Assembly: GCF_901000735.1 (NCBI RefSeq)
Contig: NC_081545.1
Coordinates: 3,826,583 to 3,890,582 of the forward strand
Source: Corylus avellana
Taxonomy: Eukaryota > Streptophyta > Magnoliopsida > Fagales > Betulaceae
Reading direction: 5' to 3'
DNA length: 64,000 bases
The position numbers and the translations under genes were made by a program. How positions within the stretch are numbered: the first letter of the stretch is position 1; every line of letters begins with the position of its first letter. Below, piece by piece: positions 39,896 through 57,586 of this stretch. The notes under the pieces were generated by a model, which searched no databases, was not told the origin of the DNA, and worked only from the letters and a program-made list of their open reading frames with translations.

Positions 39896-40818
39896 TGTTA
39901 GGGTTTTTAGTGTTGGCAAATTCAGCGTCAAAAGATATTTGGTACTAAGTTTTGGTTTATGGTTAAGTTGGTGAAAAAGTAGATCCAAGACATGTTTATT
40001 AAAGTTTGTGCATATGTCAATATTGACTTAGTTGGACTAAAATGGTTCCGAGCTCCATTTGAATCAAACTTCATGGTGTTAGAAAGTTGACTCAAAATCC
40101 TACAACTTTATATTTCACAAACATTTTCCAATTCCAATGTTTACTGGGTCAAAATGGGTCGTGAATAGAAGTCTGAAAATCTGACATTTTGGGAACCGAC
40201 TTTATGATTTTGTGGCCACTTTCTCAAGTCTATTTAAGGGCATTTGGAGCACGAAATTTGTAAGGATTGTATGCAATATTTTCAGAAAAAAAAGAGGCTA
40301 TTCCTTCATGTGTAGAAAACGAAAATTCTTATTTTTGTGCTTTCAAATATTACTTCTCTCTTAGAGTCTTTTGTTGTAAATCATAACCAATTTCATCAAC
40401 AACAATTGAAGTCTACGAGAGTTCCGATAAAAGGAAATCAAGTAGAGGAATTGTTCCAGATGTTTTGGGGAGGCTACTGGGTAGAAGTCAAGTGGGTTGC
40501 TTGTCTTATGTAAAAGAGTATTAACTTCAAAGGTTTTGTAAGTGTGAACTTTTTGTAATCCTTATTCTTTTATAGTTGATTGATTTATTAGATTTGGCTA
40601 TCCCATAGTAATTTTACTTTTGAAGAATTCTTCAAAAGGTTTTGATCACTTCGTCACCAACATCCTTGTGTTGATTGTGTGTTGATTGATATTTTGTGAT
40701 TTGTCTTTATTTCACTACTAAATAATTTTTGTGGTTGATAATTTTTAAATTTCGCATTATCTTATGAACACATATTCAACCCACTTCCAAGCGTTGTTTG
40801 GAGTCTAGTTTCCAATCA
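39896..40818 (+). repeat. Probable solo LTR related to the nest family
   Basis: Starts TGTTAGGGTTTTTAG and ends TTTCCAATCA. Between these it shares GAGTTCCGATAAAAGGAAATC, GAGGAATTGTTCCAGATGTT and GTCAAGTGGGTTGCTTGTC with LTR 1-4. There is no internal region or partner LTR. Flanks AAAAT and AATAT differ at one base. Confidence 0.65.
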
Positions 40819-41960
40819 AATATTCAATCAAACCAGATCACCTGAAGGGCTACCTTTCTGCCTACTTGCTGATAGAAAAGCTTTTTCTCGAGTTAAAGCC
40901 TGTTTTGTTTGGCTTATTGCACGTGGTGGTACAGGGCGAGAGTTGACTTCTCAATCCCCGTTGAGAGTTTCCTTGATCCTTCGGCCGTGTGTTTTAGGCC
41001 GGATCGGAAAGACCAATTATCAAAGTTTCATAAATATGGTTTGATGTTCCGGTGCTATGACCTCATCCGCCAGAAAGTCTCTCCGATTCCTTTCGGAGAG
41101 AAAGCGGCCAAGTTGACTTTCGACGTCGTGTCAAAATCATTGATTTTCCAGTGTTTGGTTAAGACCCTAAAAATAATTTTTCATTGTTTGGCTGGTACAA
41201 AAATATTTGTCAACTACAAGACTGCAACATAAAATTTTAAACGAGAAACATCTCAGAATTATCAAATTACGCCAAACGCCAGTGCCGACAATTCAAAAGA
41301 AAAACTAAGAATCCAACAAAAACCCATGCATAGATGCAAAGGAAATTGAGATAGGGAAGTGTGTTTTTTCTTTTAGGGGAGGAAGGAGGCAGTTGCTGGG
41401 AGGCTACAATGGATGGGGGCAATCATGAGATAATGAGAGTTTAAGAGAGATTACATGGAGGATGGTAGACCACAATTAGAAAAAAGGAAGGGGAAAGCTA
41501 AGTTTCTTTGTGAGGGTGGTTGTGGTTGCTATATGGGAGGAAGGTTAGGACAGGATAAAGGGGATGGCGGCCAAGAGGCGAAAGGGAACCATGCAAGAGT
41601 GAGGGGAAATTTGGTTCCTTTACAATGGTGAGGGATGTTTCAGTTCGGGGAGAGGGTGGTGGAAGAGATAAAGGGAAACAAACTCCAAAAAATGGCTTAT
41701 GCCTCCTCCATACAAAGGTATATTTGTAGTGTACTTAGAAATAATTTTTCGTTGACTAATATTTTTTGCATTTACCAAATATTGAGAATTAAGAAAAACG
41801 TACTAGTAGTTTTTTTTTTTTTTAAATGACATAAATTAGCTTCAAACTGGTTTATAGCTAATTTATAAAAAATGACATGTGTCCCTTAGCATGTGAGAAT
41901 GACATGTTTTTTTAATGGCATATTCTTCTCACATATTTTCATAAATTAATAAGAAAGCAT
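40819..41960. other. Unassigned DNA with one open frame of 107 codons
   Basis: A plus-strand frame at 40909-41232 (starts TTG-type, contains SIPVESFLDPSAVCF) has no recognisable domain, and its tail resembles the dispersed MITE-like family. I do not call it a gene. Confidence 0.35.
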
Positions 41961-41964
41961 ATGT

Positions 41965-42440
41965 TGTTGGGGAGATAATCAGAGATTTTACTAAAAGTAA
42001 CTTAATATACATATTTGTTCACCACTCTAGCCCAAAAGCCTAAGCTAATGGGCTTGAATCTACTTATGTATATTAACCACTATTTTTCTCAATTTGGGAC
42101 TCAACACTGACAAGTGCACTCACAACAATCTTCCCACTCACTTATAAGTTCCTTCCACATTGACTCAACTCTCCCTCACTTGTGAGTCTTTTTACATTTT
42201 CAAAAGTGTCCTGCATCAAGAGTTGCGTTAGAGGGCCACAGAACGCAACTCCAAATTAGACGTGTCCAGACACCCGTTTTAGAAAACTAACCATTGCTCT
42301 AATACTAGTTGGGGAGATAAACGATTTGAGAGTTTTTATCAAAAGTACATTAATATACATATTTGAACATCATTTAAGCCCATTAGCCTAAGCTAATGGG
42401 CTTGAATCCACTTTGGTATATTAATGTAATACACCAAAAA
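41965..42440 (-). mobile_element. TRIM-like element, minus strand
   Basis: Two related repeats begin GTTGGGGAGATAA (about 41967 and 42309), each with TTAATATACATATTTG and CTAATGGGCTTGAATC. GCTCTAATACTAG sits just before the second, which is the complement of a GGTATTAGAGC-type primer site. A third, solitary repeat is at about 43815-43960. Confidence 0.55.
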
Positions 42441-42528
42441 ATAAAATCTATTTTTTAAAAAAATATATAATCTTTTTTCAAATACACTTGATTCTTGAGA
42501 CAAATATGTTTACATGAAATTAGGGTTC

Positions 42529-42559
<31 letters not shown>

Positions 42560-44242
42560 GGGGCGGGGGGGTATCCATACATGATCGATCCTCTACATTA
42601 TTGGATCGATCCTCAAGCGTCAGAAATCTGATTTTGAGCGCCAAAAATCCTAAAAACTCAACCCTAAACCTATTTAAACCAAACCCCAAACCTATTTGCA
42701 CGAAAAACCTAGCCTCTAAAGTCAAAGCTTGAGAGCAGTCCAAAACTAATGGTCTCCGACGATTTCCAAGACTTTGATGATCTTTTTCCTCTGTTTTCTC
42801 AAGGTAAAACTTTAATCCTCTATGCTTATTCTATATACCTTTTGTAATCCTATGATTCTTTAGCTCTTTTCATATTTCTGACTTAGCCACACCGTTTTAA
42901 TCATTAATATTAAATTTTTTGGGGAAAATACACTTTACCCCTTGAACTATCCACTCATTTGCATTTTTAGCCTTAATGTTTAAAAACTTCCACCCCCCCC
43001 CCCCCTCCAAAAAAAAAAATTTAATTGTTGCAATTGACCATTCACGGCTTCTTTTTTCCCAAAATACCCTCATCGAGTTCCAAATTATGGGGTGGCTGGC
43101 CACTTCTTAAGTTTTAAACTTTTTTTTTAAAAAAAAAAAAAAATTGGGATGGGGGCATTTTGGGGGAAAAAAAGAGAGTCAAAATTGTCGAATTGCAACA
43201 ATTTGGAAGTTTGGGGGGGATAAAGTGTCACTTTTTAAACATTGGGTTTACTATTATTTTATAAATGGTGTTATATGTTACGTATATAAGTCTTAATATA
43301 TTCAAAGAACATTTTAAATCAACATGAACACACACGTTTAATATTTTATGATTGGTTCAAGATAACTAAGTTACGTTTTTGATATGAACTTTTGATAACT
43401 CATATTAAAAGCGTAACCTTTATATCCTGAAATTTTTTGTGAACATTTCCATGTGTTTTCAAAACCCTATAGACATTTTAGGATGTTTACATATGTGTTC
43501 GGGAGGTCCAAAAGGCCCAAACCTGGTGCTGGAAATCACCAGGATCAATCCCTACCAAGCAGGATCAATCTTGGTCCGTACAGGATTGATTACAGCCCAT
43601 CAAGATGAATCCTAGAATGTCCGGATTGATCCCAAAACTTTCAAATTGATCCCAAATGTGTTGGAAGCCCAAGTGTTTTCGATGTGTGATTCAAAATCCT
43701 AAGAGTGCTTTAAGTCTATGTTTAGCATTTGTTTAATTATAAGTTGGTTTACAATGAGTGAAGTTAGGATGTCTGAAGAATCATTTGATTGTTCGAGGAA
43801 AGCGAATACTTACGAAACTGAGATTTTACCAAGAGTATATTAATATACATATTTAAACATCATTCTAGCGCAAAAGTCTACAATGTTGGGCTTTAATCCA
43901 CTTTGGTATATTAACCACTCTTTCTTTTTACTTTCTTGATGTGAGACTCAACACTCACTAATAGACTTAAAACATTTGGTACCAATTCTTGGGAGATTCA
44001 TACCTTGTGAGTCTTTTTTCGTAAGCCCATAGTATAGCATGATGAGACACCATATAATTCAAAAGCTTAACACCATAATATAACATGTTGAATTTATGTG
44101 TAAGCTATACATTATACTCTTATTGCCTAATTTTGTTTACAATACAAAATACTCTATTTTATAGAGCTTACACATAAATTCAAATCACCTAATTTAGGGT
44201 GATCAAATCATAATCAAATCCTTAAATTTAGGCTAATCTAAT
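42441..44242. other. Non-coding stretch with a foldback element
   Basis: Homopolymer junk at 42530-42570. A foldback element at about 42921-43235 has GGGGAAAATACACTTTACCCC against GGGGGATAAAGTGTCACTTTTT. A solitary TRIM-like repeat lies near 43815-43960. No supported gene. Confidence 0.5.
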
Positions 44243-45154
44243 TGTTAGTTCTTGTGTTGGCTTAATTCAATTTCAAAATGCAGATGCTACTGTTTATGGG
44301 CTCAAACACTGATCAAGAATGCTCGGAATCAAATCTCCACCGTTCATAATGTAGATTCATGTGTCGTGAACGTCCCTGCAAAATTTCAGCTCAATCGGAC
44401 TATAAACGCCCATCGATCGTAGTTGTTGATCAAAGTTGGACAGCACCATTGCATGCCAGGTCCGGACAGGCCTTCCCCGGGTTCGGACCACATTTCTAGA
44501 AACTTCATTTTTGCTCCGCAAGGCCGTGTCCGGACAGCCTATTAACCTGTCCGGACACCCCGTACCTATTATGCCCAAAAATGTGTTTTTAGTGGGCCTA
44601 GGTCTAGGGTTTGATGTACTGATATATATACATCATTATAGAAGAGAAATGAACGAATTTTTCACCCCCAGAGAGTTCGCCGGAGGCTGTGCTAAGAGAG
44701 ATCATATGTGGTGAGCGTTAAATTGAATCTCTTAGAGTTTTAGTTATTCTGTTTGATAAATCTACGATTGAGAAGTTTATCGGAGTTCCGGTAAAAGGAA
44801 ATCATATAGAAGAATTGTGCCAAATGTTCTGGAAAGGGCTACTGCAGTAAAAGTCAAGTAGGTCGTTTGTCGTGTACAAGGAAGAGTCAAAGGTTTTGTA
44901 ATTCTTCTTGTATTCCTTATTCTTCTTATAGTGGATTGATTTCCTAGGTTTGGCTGCCCCGGAGAGGTTTTACATTTAGAGAGTTCTCTAAATGGTTTTC
45001 TCTTCGTAACCAAATATCTGTGTTCTTAAATGTTCATTACATATCTATATTTGGTTGAATATTAACTGTTAGGTTAGATCTTATTCCTCATAATCTTTAT
45101 GAAACACTTAGACATTTGAATAGGTGTCATTTGGAGTCGTTTGTAGAATTTTCA
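44243..45154 (+). repeat. LTR 3 (5' LTR of retroelement copy 2), 912 bp
   Basis: Same family as LTR 1 but visibly more diverged. Preceded by CTAAT, which does not recur after LTR 4, so copy 2 is not a simple independent insertion. U3 carries three TGTCCGGACA-type palindromes. Confidence 0.9.
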
Positions 45155-45269
45155 ATTGGTATTAGAGCTGGTTCACTCTATCAAAGGATTAAATTTCCTG
45201 AGTGTGATCCTATATACTTTCTAGATATCCTAAACTCTTGATTGTTTTGAAACTATTATGTCTTCTGAT

Positions 45270-46126
45270 AAACAGTATTATTCTTATTACGATTCTGATA
45301 ATGACAAGAGACTTATAATTTGTTGTTTGTGAAATTCTCTGAGCTACAAGTTATTAATTCCAAGAATCTAAAGAAACTTAGAGAGGCTGAACATGATAAA
45401 GATGAGCTAATTGGTGAATTGAGTGATTCTCTTGATTTGTGTAAAACATTGAAATCTGAAAATCATGATCTTGCTAATAAAGTTGAGTCATTAGAGAATG
45501 AATTAAAGGAGTCCAAAACTCTATTGGAAAAATTCTCTAATGATAATCTTGACAAAATTTTGCATACCCAAAAATCTACTTGTGATAAACCTGAGATTGA
45601 TTTTGACAAGATTATTGCTCATTCCTCTAACCTTGCTTCTTCTTCCAAGAAATTTTTTGTTGAAACAGAAAACTTGGAAGAGCCATTGGATAAAGATAAG
45701 CTAGTTGCTGTTCACTCCTCAAGAAGAAGAGGAAAAGAAGTCTTAAAGAAAAAGAAGAAAACCGCTACTGCGACCTCAAGCGGTAAGAAGGGTAAGAAAG
45801 GTAAGTACTCTCGTGTTGAGCACTTTTTACCTAGAAGTAACTCCAACTTTGTTTACCTTGCAAGGAACCAACCTTCTCAAAGGTTCATTCCTACATGTCA
45901 TCATTGTGGTAAGATTGGGCATATTCGCCCTAATTGTTTTCAGTTGAATAATCATGAGTCAAAAAGAGATTATTTTTGTTCTACGAATAGTCATGAGGAA
46001 TTATTCAACATGCTAAGGGGTGTTATCACCAAGTTAAATGATTTGGACAAGAGTCGCACATTTGTCCCCAATATGAAGAAAGTTTGGATTAAGAAGGTTG
46101 ATACCATTCATCCATTGAGGCAGTAG
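45270..46126 (+). pseudogene. Copia-type Gag, copy 2 (longest intact part)
   Basis: One frame of 268 codons (45320-46126) spans the coiled coil, the Lys-rich stretch and a complete zinc knuckle CHHCGKIGHIRPNC. It lacks both internal stops of copy 1. The N-terminus is damaged instead: after MSSDKQYYSYYDSDND the frame shifts relative to copy 1. The hAT MITE at 46121 truncates the C-terminus (IHPLRQ stop). It belongs to a gag-only copia element. Confidence 0.85.
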
Positions 46127-46635
46127 CGGAGCCAACCATTTTATATTGGGGGTTCCGCTAAAAAATTTTTGATGTCTTAAAAATTTTCTTCACCCTAAAA
46201 ATTTGGTAATTCACATAATATATACATCACAAAAAATATCTATAAAAGTTCATAAATATGTGCTCAAATTGATATATTAGAAATGTAACATGTCGACACT
46301 ATATCAAAAAGAAAGAAATACAAAAAAAAAAAAAAAAAAATGTCTAGAATTGCACTTTATGAAGAGACTAGAGAGTTTGAGAGAGAGCGTCTTATAGATT
46401 TTTTTTTTTTTGTGCGCAAGAGAAGGGTTGCAGTGGGTTAAATTGATGTGGGTTAAATGGGGGTGTAGGAGAGGGGTTGTTGTGCCTTGGGTAATGGGTA
46501 TGTAAAATTGTAAAAATAATTTATTTTCTTTTATTTTTTTATTTTGAGGGTGCCGTGGGTTAAAAAAAAAAAAAATTAAATTAAATCCTTGGGGGTGCTG
46601 TGGCACCCTCAATGGATAACGTGGATCTGCCACTG
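46121..46635. mobile_element. hAT-type MITE in gag, copy 2
   Basis: Same insertion site and CATTGAGG duplication (46113-46120, 46636-46643) as in copy 1. The 10-bp length difference comes from poly-A/T runs. Confidence 0.9.
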
Positions 46636-46643
46636 CATTGAGG

Positions 46644-47934
46644 GGGAGTGGTAGTGATCTCACATAAATTTAAGTGAGTAAATAACATGTCTAGGAATTG
46701 TTGTTTTACTTATTTTTGGAAAATCCTAGAGCATGTTGTTTTTCTTTGTATTGCATTTTTGTTTGTTTTGCATTTGTTTTTCGTTTGTGTGCATTTCTTT
46801 TGTGAAAATTTTCAAAAAGATAAAAATATGTTACTTTGATTGTTTTTCTTTTCTTTCTTTTGTCTTATGCACCTAGATAGTCCATTAATTTCTCATGTTG
46901 CTTTTATGGATTTAATTCCTTGCGTCTTAGAATGTTCTTAATATGCATGAGATGAAAATTTGTATCAATGAACTTGTTTTTGTGATTACCTAAAGCCTGA
47001 GCTTATGAGATACATTTTGCCTATGCTTTATCCCTTGTGCACATTTAAACTTAAATTGAGGTTTTGTTTCACTTTATTTGTGTGGTCTGTTAAGTAACCA
47101 TATGAGGTTTTTGACTAGTCATATTTTTCAAATTGACCATATGCTAGTTGAAACTAGGGCTTAAAAATTATTGCTTTCTCTTTTGTGATAAGCACCAAAA
47201 GTTTAAGGACACTTTTTCAAAGAGAAAAATAAACAAAATAGTGAAATAAATAAAATCAAAAGATCATATTCCAAAAGGAATTTATTTCACTGTGTCAAAC
47301 TTGTGCAAACTGTTTTACAAAGAAAAATGTATTGGATGAGAGTGGCTAGGCCCTAGTATGATAAGGTTTAACTTTTGATTTGATATACTTGTCAAAACCT
47401 CATGGTGGTGAAACTTTCTCCTCATTTTGTAAGTTGAAATTTTTTTTCTTTGGATGGCTTACACACACACCACACAAGCATGAGTTGAATGAAACATTTT
47501 TCTTTGCTTGGGTTAAGCAATATGAGTTTCTTGCCATTTCTAGTCTCATGTATATTTTGCATATTTGGAGCATGTTTGAGATATTCATTGTGCAATATAT
47601 GAGTCATTAATGTGTATATCATGTGTGTTCATTTGACTTTTGAGGGGGGAGAAACATAGTTTGAATTTCTAGTTTTTTGTTGTTCATTGAATCATACATT
47701 GAGGGGGAGTTTTGTTGATATTTCTTTATGATCATGCATTCTACGTCATTTTTTTTCATGAGTTTTATTTATTGTCTTCTTGTTCCACATATGCCTTGAT
47801 GTATTTTGTGAAGTGTTTCAGGAAACATGAAGACCTTTTGTCATTCTATGACAAAAAAGGGGAGTAAATATGGGGGAGATAATGGGATTGGCTCTGCATT
47901 TTGGTTTTGTCACTGAATTGTCAAAGGGGGGATT
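46644..47934 (+). other. Non-coding internal region and polypurine tract, copy 2
   Basis: Near-identical to 28681-29969 and ends in CAAAGGGGGGATT before LTR 4. No pol frame. Confidence 0.75.
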
Positions 47935-48869
47935 TGTTAGTTCTTGTGTTGGCTTAATTCAGTTCCAAAATGCAGAAGCTACTATTCACAGGCTCAAACA
48001 CTGATATAGAATGCTCAGAATCCAATCTTCACCATTCATAATGTAGATTCATGTGTTATAAACGTCCCTGCAAAATTTCAGCTCAATCGGGCCACAAACG
48101 CCCATCGATCGGAGCCGTTAATCAAGGCTGGACAGCATTTCTAGAATGCTGTTTCACCCATTGCATGCCCTGTCCGAACAGGCCTTTCCCAGGTCCGGAC
48201 CGCATTTCCAGAAACCTTATTTTTGCTCTGCAAGACCCTGTCCGGACAGTCCATTAACCTGTCTGGACACCCTGTAAGTTTTAAGCCCAAAAACGTGATT
48301 TTAAGTGAGCTAGGTCTAGGGTTTTGTTGGGGGTATATATACATCTTTATAAAAGAGAGAAGCACGAATTTTCACCCCCAAAGAGTTTGTCGGAGGTTGT
48401 GCTAAGAGAGATCATATGTGGTGAGCGTTAAATTGAATCTCTTAGAGTTTTAGTTATTCCTTTGATAAATCTATGGTTGAGAAGTCTATCGGAGTTCCGG
48501 TAAAAGGAAATCATATAGAAGAATTGTGCCAGATGTTCTGGAAAGGGCTACTGCAGTAGTAGTCAAGTGGGTCGCTTGTCGTGTGCAAGGAAGTGTCAAT
48601 TGCAAAGGTTTTGTAATCCTTCTTGTATTCCTTATCCTTCTTATAGTGGATTAATTTCCTGAGTTTGGCTGCCCCGAAGATGTTTTACATTTAGAGAGTT
48701 CTCTAAATGGTTTCATCTTCGTAACCAAATATCTGTGTTCTTGAATGTTCATTACATATCTGTATTTGGTTGAATATTAACTGTTAGGTTAGATCTTATT
48801 CCGCATAATCTTTGTGAAACACCTAGACATTTGAATAGGTATCATTTGGAGTCGTATTTTAGGTTTTTA
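47935..48869 (+). repeat. LTR 4 (outer 3' LTR of the nest), 935 bp
   Basis: Same length as LTR 1 and sharing its GTGTCAATTGCAA segment. It ends AGGTTTTTA (one C lost from the terminal CA), followed by AATAC (48870-48874), the duplication that also precedes LTR 1. The empty site AAATACAATTTGG is intact in unit 1 (7575) and as GAATACAATTTGG in unit 3 (59966). Confidence 0.92.
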
Positions 48870-49095
48870 AATACAATTTGGCATTATATCAGGGCCTAAT
48901 CTATGCCTCAAAAGTACATTGGACATTCAACTCCTTTTGGGTTTTGGGCCAAAGAAAATAACTCTTAAAATCCCACATCCCAAGGTAAATTTCTTGTCAA
49001 TAACTTGTCAAATTTTGCTTTCTAAGAGAATAACAAATGGATTATAACTAACTACCCCCTCCTTGATGTGATAGTTAAAATTATCATTAGATAAA

Positions 49096-49864
49096 AAGAA
49101 ACCCTCCTATATGGTCATGCTGCAAAAGGGGTGTTTTGCCCCCAATAGCTGCAAGACACATCACATAAAGCAAATAAAATGCACAAAAAAACTCTACAAC
49201 CTAATACACTTGATTCTTCTCTCCCCATCTTCTCTTATTCTCTTTTTCTCTCTTCTTTCTCTGTTTTTCACTGAAAATTTACACTTCTCTTTCTCTCCCA
49301 CTTTCTCTTCTTCTTTCTTCTCTGGATCACACCGATCGTGGGTCTGCAGACCCTTGGGTCTCCTTTCTCCAGCCAGCAACCCTCTCCGATGGATCCCTTT
49401 AGGATCATAAAATTCCCTAAGGGTTAACCTTCCCCTCTATGTTTTAATTTTGAATCAAAAAACGATTTAGAGTCATTAGAAACGAGTTTAGAGGCATTAG
49501 AAACGAGTTTTGAGGCTGGGTTTTGCCGGATTTCACTGGGTTTCGCTGGGTCTCGCCGAATTTCTAATTGGGCTGATTGTAATTTCTGATTGGGTTGTTG
49601 ATGTAGCTGATTGCAGAAATTTGTTTTTGTTGATTTTGTTGGGTCTCTCTTGGTTTGGCTGATTGGGGTTTGGAGTTTGGGAAGAAGAGCGGATTTGGAG
49701 TTTAGGTTTTGTTTTTTCTAGTTTGGCTGATTGGGGATGCTGGTTTGTTTTTTGGTTTGCTGTTTTGATTTCATTTTGTCAAAATGAGCTTGGTGATATG
49801 TTACCACAAGAGTGGATGCTGCAAAACACTCCTTTTGCAACATGACCGCATAGTAAGGGCTCCC
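49096..49864. mobile_element. MULE-type element, unit 2 copy
   Basis: TTAGATAAA flanks it on both sides (49087-49095, 49865-49873). The ends share GGTCATGCTGC/AAAAGG inverted. This is the simple form of the element at 7822-9794. The interior has no coding region. Confidence 0.85.
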
Positions 49865-49954
49865 TTAGATAAAATAATAAATGAAATTACGTGTAACATT
49901 CATAATGATTTTCATTGCCATATATCATATCTTTACTTTCTTTCTCTTTTTTTT

Positions 49955-51361
49955 TTTCTTTTTTTTTTTTAAACGGATTTTTAATAAAAACAAGACAAAC
50001 CAACAAACTACAAGAAGGAAGGAAACCAAAAACTAAAATTAAGGGGGAGGTGGATCTTTGCCACTACAAATGGGAAGAGGTGCTGGGGAGGAAAGTAAAT
50101 GGAATGCTGCCAGAATGAGCTCTGGCCGCGGCCCAATATGCTACATGGTAAGCACAGAAGTTGACACTTATGTATATTTTTCGAGTCTCCCAAGTCGAGG
50201 AGGCTGGGATGAGAGAGATGGAATCTGCAATGTCATTTGCAAACTTTCAATCTTTAACAATGGCTGGATGTTGAAGAGCAAAGATGACCACAAGGGAGTC
50301 CCCTTCAAAAATGAAATGTTGAAGCTGTAGAGAGGATGCTAAAGTAGAAGCAAGGTGTGTTGCAAGAGCCTCTTCATAGTTTGGATCACATGGAGGATTA
50401 ATTTGTGAGACAGCCTTGATGATGCACCCATCGGAGTCTCGGTGAACAGTAGATTGGGCTAAGAAGTTATCCCTGATAGCTGTGTCATAATTAATTTTAA
50501 AGGATCCAGTAGGAGGAGGAGACCATTTCTCTTTAACTGGTTGAAACCCACCTTCCAAGCTGAAAAGTGCTCTAGACCTATCTTTTTGATAGAGTTTGCT
50601 AATCTCATGATATCAGGGATAATACCATCGTGATAGGCTTTATTCTTGCTAAACCAAAGAAGATCACAAAGAACAGCAGAAAAAATCTGAAAAATGTGAG
50701 CATCTGCAGGGGGAATACCAAAAGAGAGATGAGGGGAGAGGATGCCCTTGATCCAACTAGATAAAGAGAGGTTGGACCAATTTTGAGAAATAAGAGGCCA
50801 AAAGGATGACCTCCAAGCAACCCTAGCAAAAATGCAACTAAGAATAAGTGAGGCAGGGAGACCGCATCTGAATTGCATAGAGGGCAAAGCAAGTCAGACG
50901 CAAGAATATTGAGAAAGATGTTTAGACGAGCTTTTGAAGGGACTACATCCCAAGCTATTTTCTACAAAAAGAGTTTCAACCAATCATTAAGTTGCAACTT
51001 CCATAAGAGTTTCCATGATTTTGGCTCTAAAGGGGAGATGGCTGAAACTATCCTAGAGCTATTGATAAGATTAAAAGCTGATTTGGAAGAGAAAATGCCA
51101 TTTGAGGAAGGGGTCCAAAGGAAATCAAAAGAAGTGGAATGACCAATTTTTATATTCAGAATTTCTCTAACACTAGAGGTCTCAAAAAGGGAGTTCAGAA
51201 GGGGAAGATTCGAAGAGGAATCTAAGGAAAAAAGATCACGAACAGAGAGAGCATAGAGTGGGAGAGGTGACTGAGATTTTTTGAGGAGGGAATAAAAGAG
51301 GGAAGTGAAGGAATCCAAGGAGCATTCCAAATGGACAAAGGGGATGAAGAGTGGATTTTAT
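49955..51361 (-). mobile_element. L1-type LINE, unit 2 copy, cut at its 5' side by a deletion
   Basis: Same insertion as 9885-11440, with zf-RVT (CPLCNSDAVSLPHLF) and RNase H pieces (FKINYDTAIRDN, IFEGDSLVV) and frameshifts between them. At 51361 it stops at GTGGATTTTAT and continues directly into the 3' flank of gene C. Confidence 0.85.
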
Positions 51362-53021
51362 GATTTCTCCCCCCACAGACTTTGTGGATACCTCTCAAAT
51401 GTTCTCAATTTGTGGTTTTTGGGGTCTTGTTTTTCTTAATTCAAGGACTTCTACATTGCCTTTTCCACTTGGTAGAAACTCTGGTTCCTTCTTAAACCAC
51501 TACCCTTGCACATTCTCATGTGAATAATCAATCCTTTTGTAGTATTTTTTTTTTTTCCCTAAAATATCCAGTTGAGAAAATCATACTGTTTTGCTATCTA
51601 TGCTGGAACTTTATTAAAATAAATAAATAAAAAATATTGCACAAAAAAACCTATTTCTGGCCCTAGGACATTCACCAATGTATTTATGAAGTGGGGTAGG
51701 GAGTGAGCACACCAACACATACGCAAAAGATGAGAACGTAGAGATAGAGGGAGACAGCTTTTGGATTGCTCATACGAGCCTTAAACACTTTCAGCAGCTT
51801 CTTTTTTATTTTATCTAAATTTAGGAAACAAAACTATTCTTTGTTTCTCTATTCAAATAAATTTCACAATAATTTCTCTTATCTTTTCCTATACTATTAA
51901 AGTATTATTTCCTTATAAAATACAAATTTTTTACATACCTTCACATTTTTTACAAAATCCCTACACAGTCTATAAGTCTCAATAGAAGACAAAAAGATGA
52001 GAGAGAGAAGAAAGCAATATTTTATGTTAAGTAACGGATAGGGAAGTTTAAGTGCTACTCAATGTTTAAGGAATGTATAGGGTATTTGCTGCATGTAGCT
52101 TTTTAAAAGAAAATTATAATTTTTCTTATATTTAGGAAGAGAAGAGGCTTTAAGGAAACTGTTAAGAATGCTCTTAATCATGTGACCATCTCAATGTCTT
52201 TTGTCTAACTCTAGAATCATGCATATGCACTCTGCTCAATCTATGCTCTTTTCCCTACCTCTTTAGTCATCATAAATTGAGTCATGCATCATTGAACTTT
52301 GTATAGGTAACCACTAACAAGAAGCAAATATATTACACACCCACCTCCAACAAAAATACAAACAAATCATTTATGCATCTAATGTTTTTTTAAAAATATA
52401 TATATATATTTTTCTTTATTAATAATGATTGCTTATCATTCTTTTTGAGTTCCCCCTCTAGAAATTTATGTAGAATATAAAATAGTAGGAAAGAGAAAGC
52501 AGAGAGAGAACATAGAAAATATGGGGTGGATTGACCTTAAGAGGCCTACATTCACCAATGAGAGCTACCCTTTATGACCAAATTTGGAAAAACTGTGGTA
52601 AGTAGAGAGAATAGAAGAATGGTAATCAATCAAATCCTAAATGCACATACTTTAATATGGAAAATAAATCAAACCTAATATGGAAAGCACACACATATGG
52701 ATATTGCTTTCTTTAACTTAAATGATTCTCAATGGAAAGTGTCATATTCTACAAATTAGAAATTCAAAAACAGAAGTTATCAATACATAAGAACAATGGT
52801 TTGAGCAGAGCAACTATATTCAGAATCAGGACACCAAACTATGATAGAAGCAGTGCATGTTCACTGAATTAAAGTATAAAATAAGGGCTGCATCATTCCA
52901 ATAAGAATATATATATATACTTTACATATATAAACCAGTTGACATGGCTCAGAAATCCAACAAATATTATTGCAACAGCATTTGGCTCTTCAAACCAGAA
53001 GGGCACGAAGAAATTTTCAAA
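51362..53021. other. 3' flank of gene C (homologous to 16895-18596)
   Basis: Non-coding and collinear with the gene B flank apart from small indels. No gene seen. Confidence 0.7.

Positions 53022-57586
<4,565 letters not shown>

Noticed and set aside
40909..41232. A 107-codon plus-strand frame
   Set aside because: No recognisable domain, non-ATG start, no neighbouring exon structure, and its 3' part resembles a dispersed repeat.
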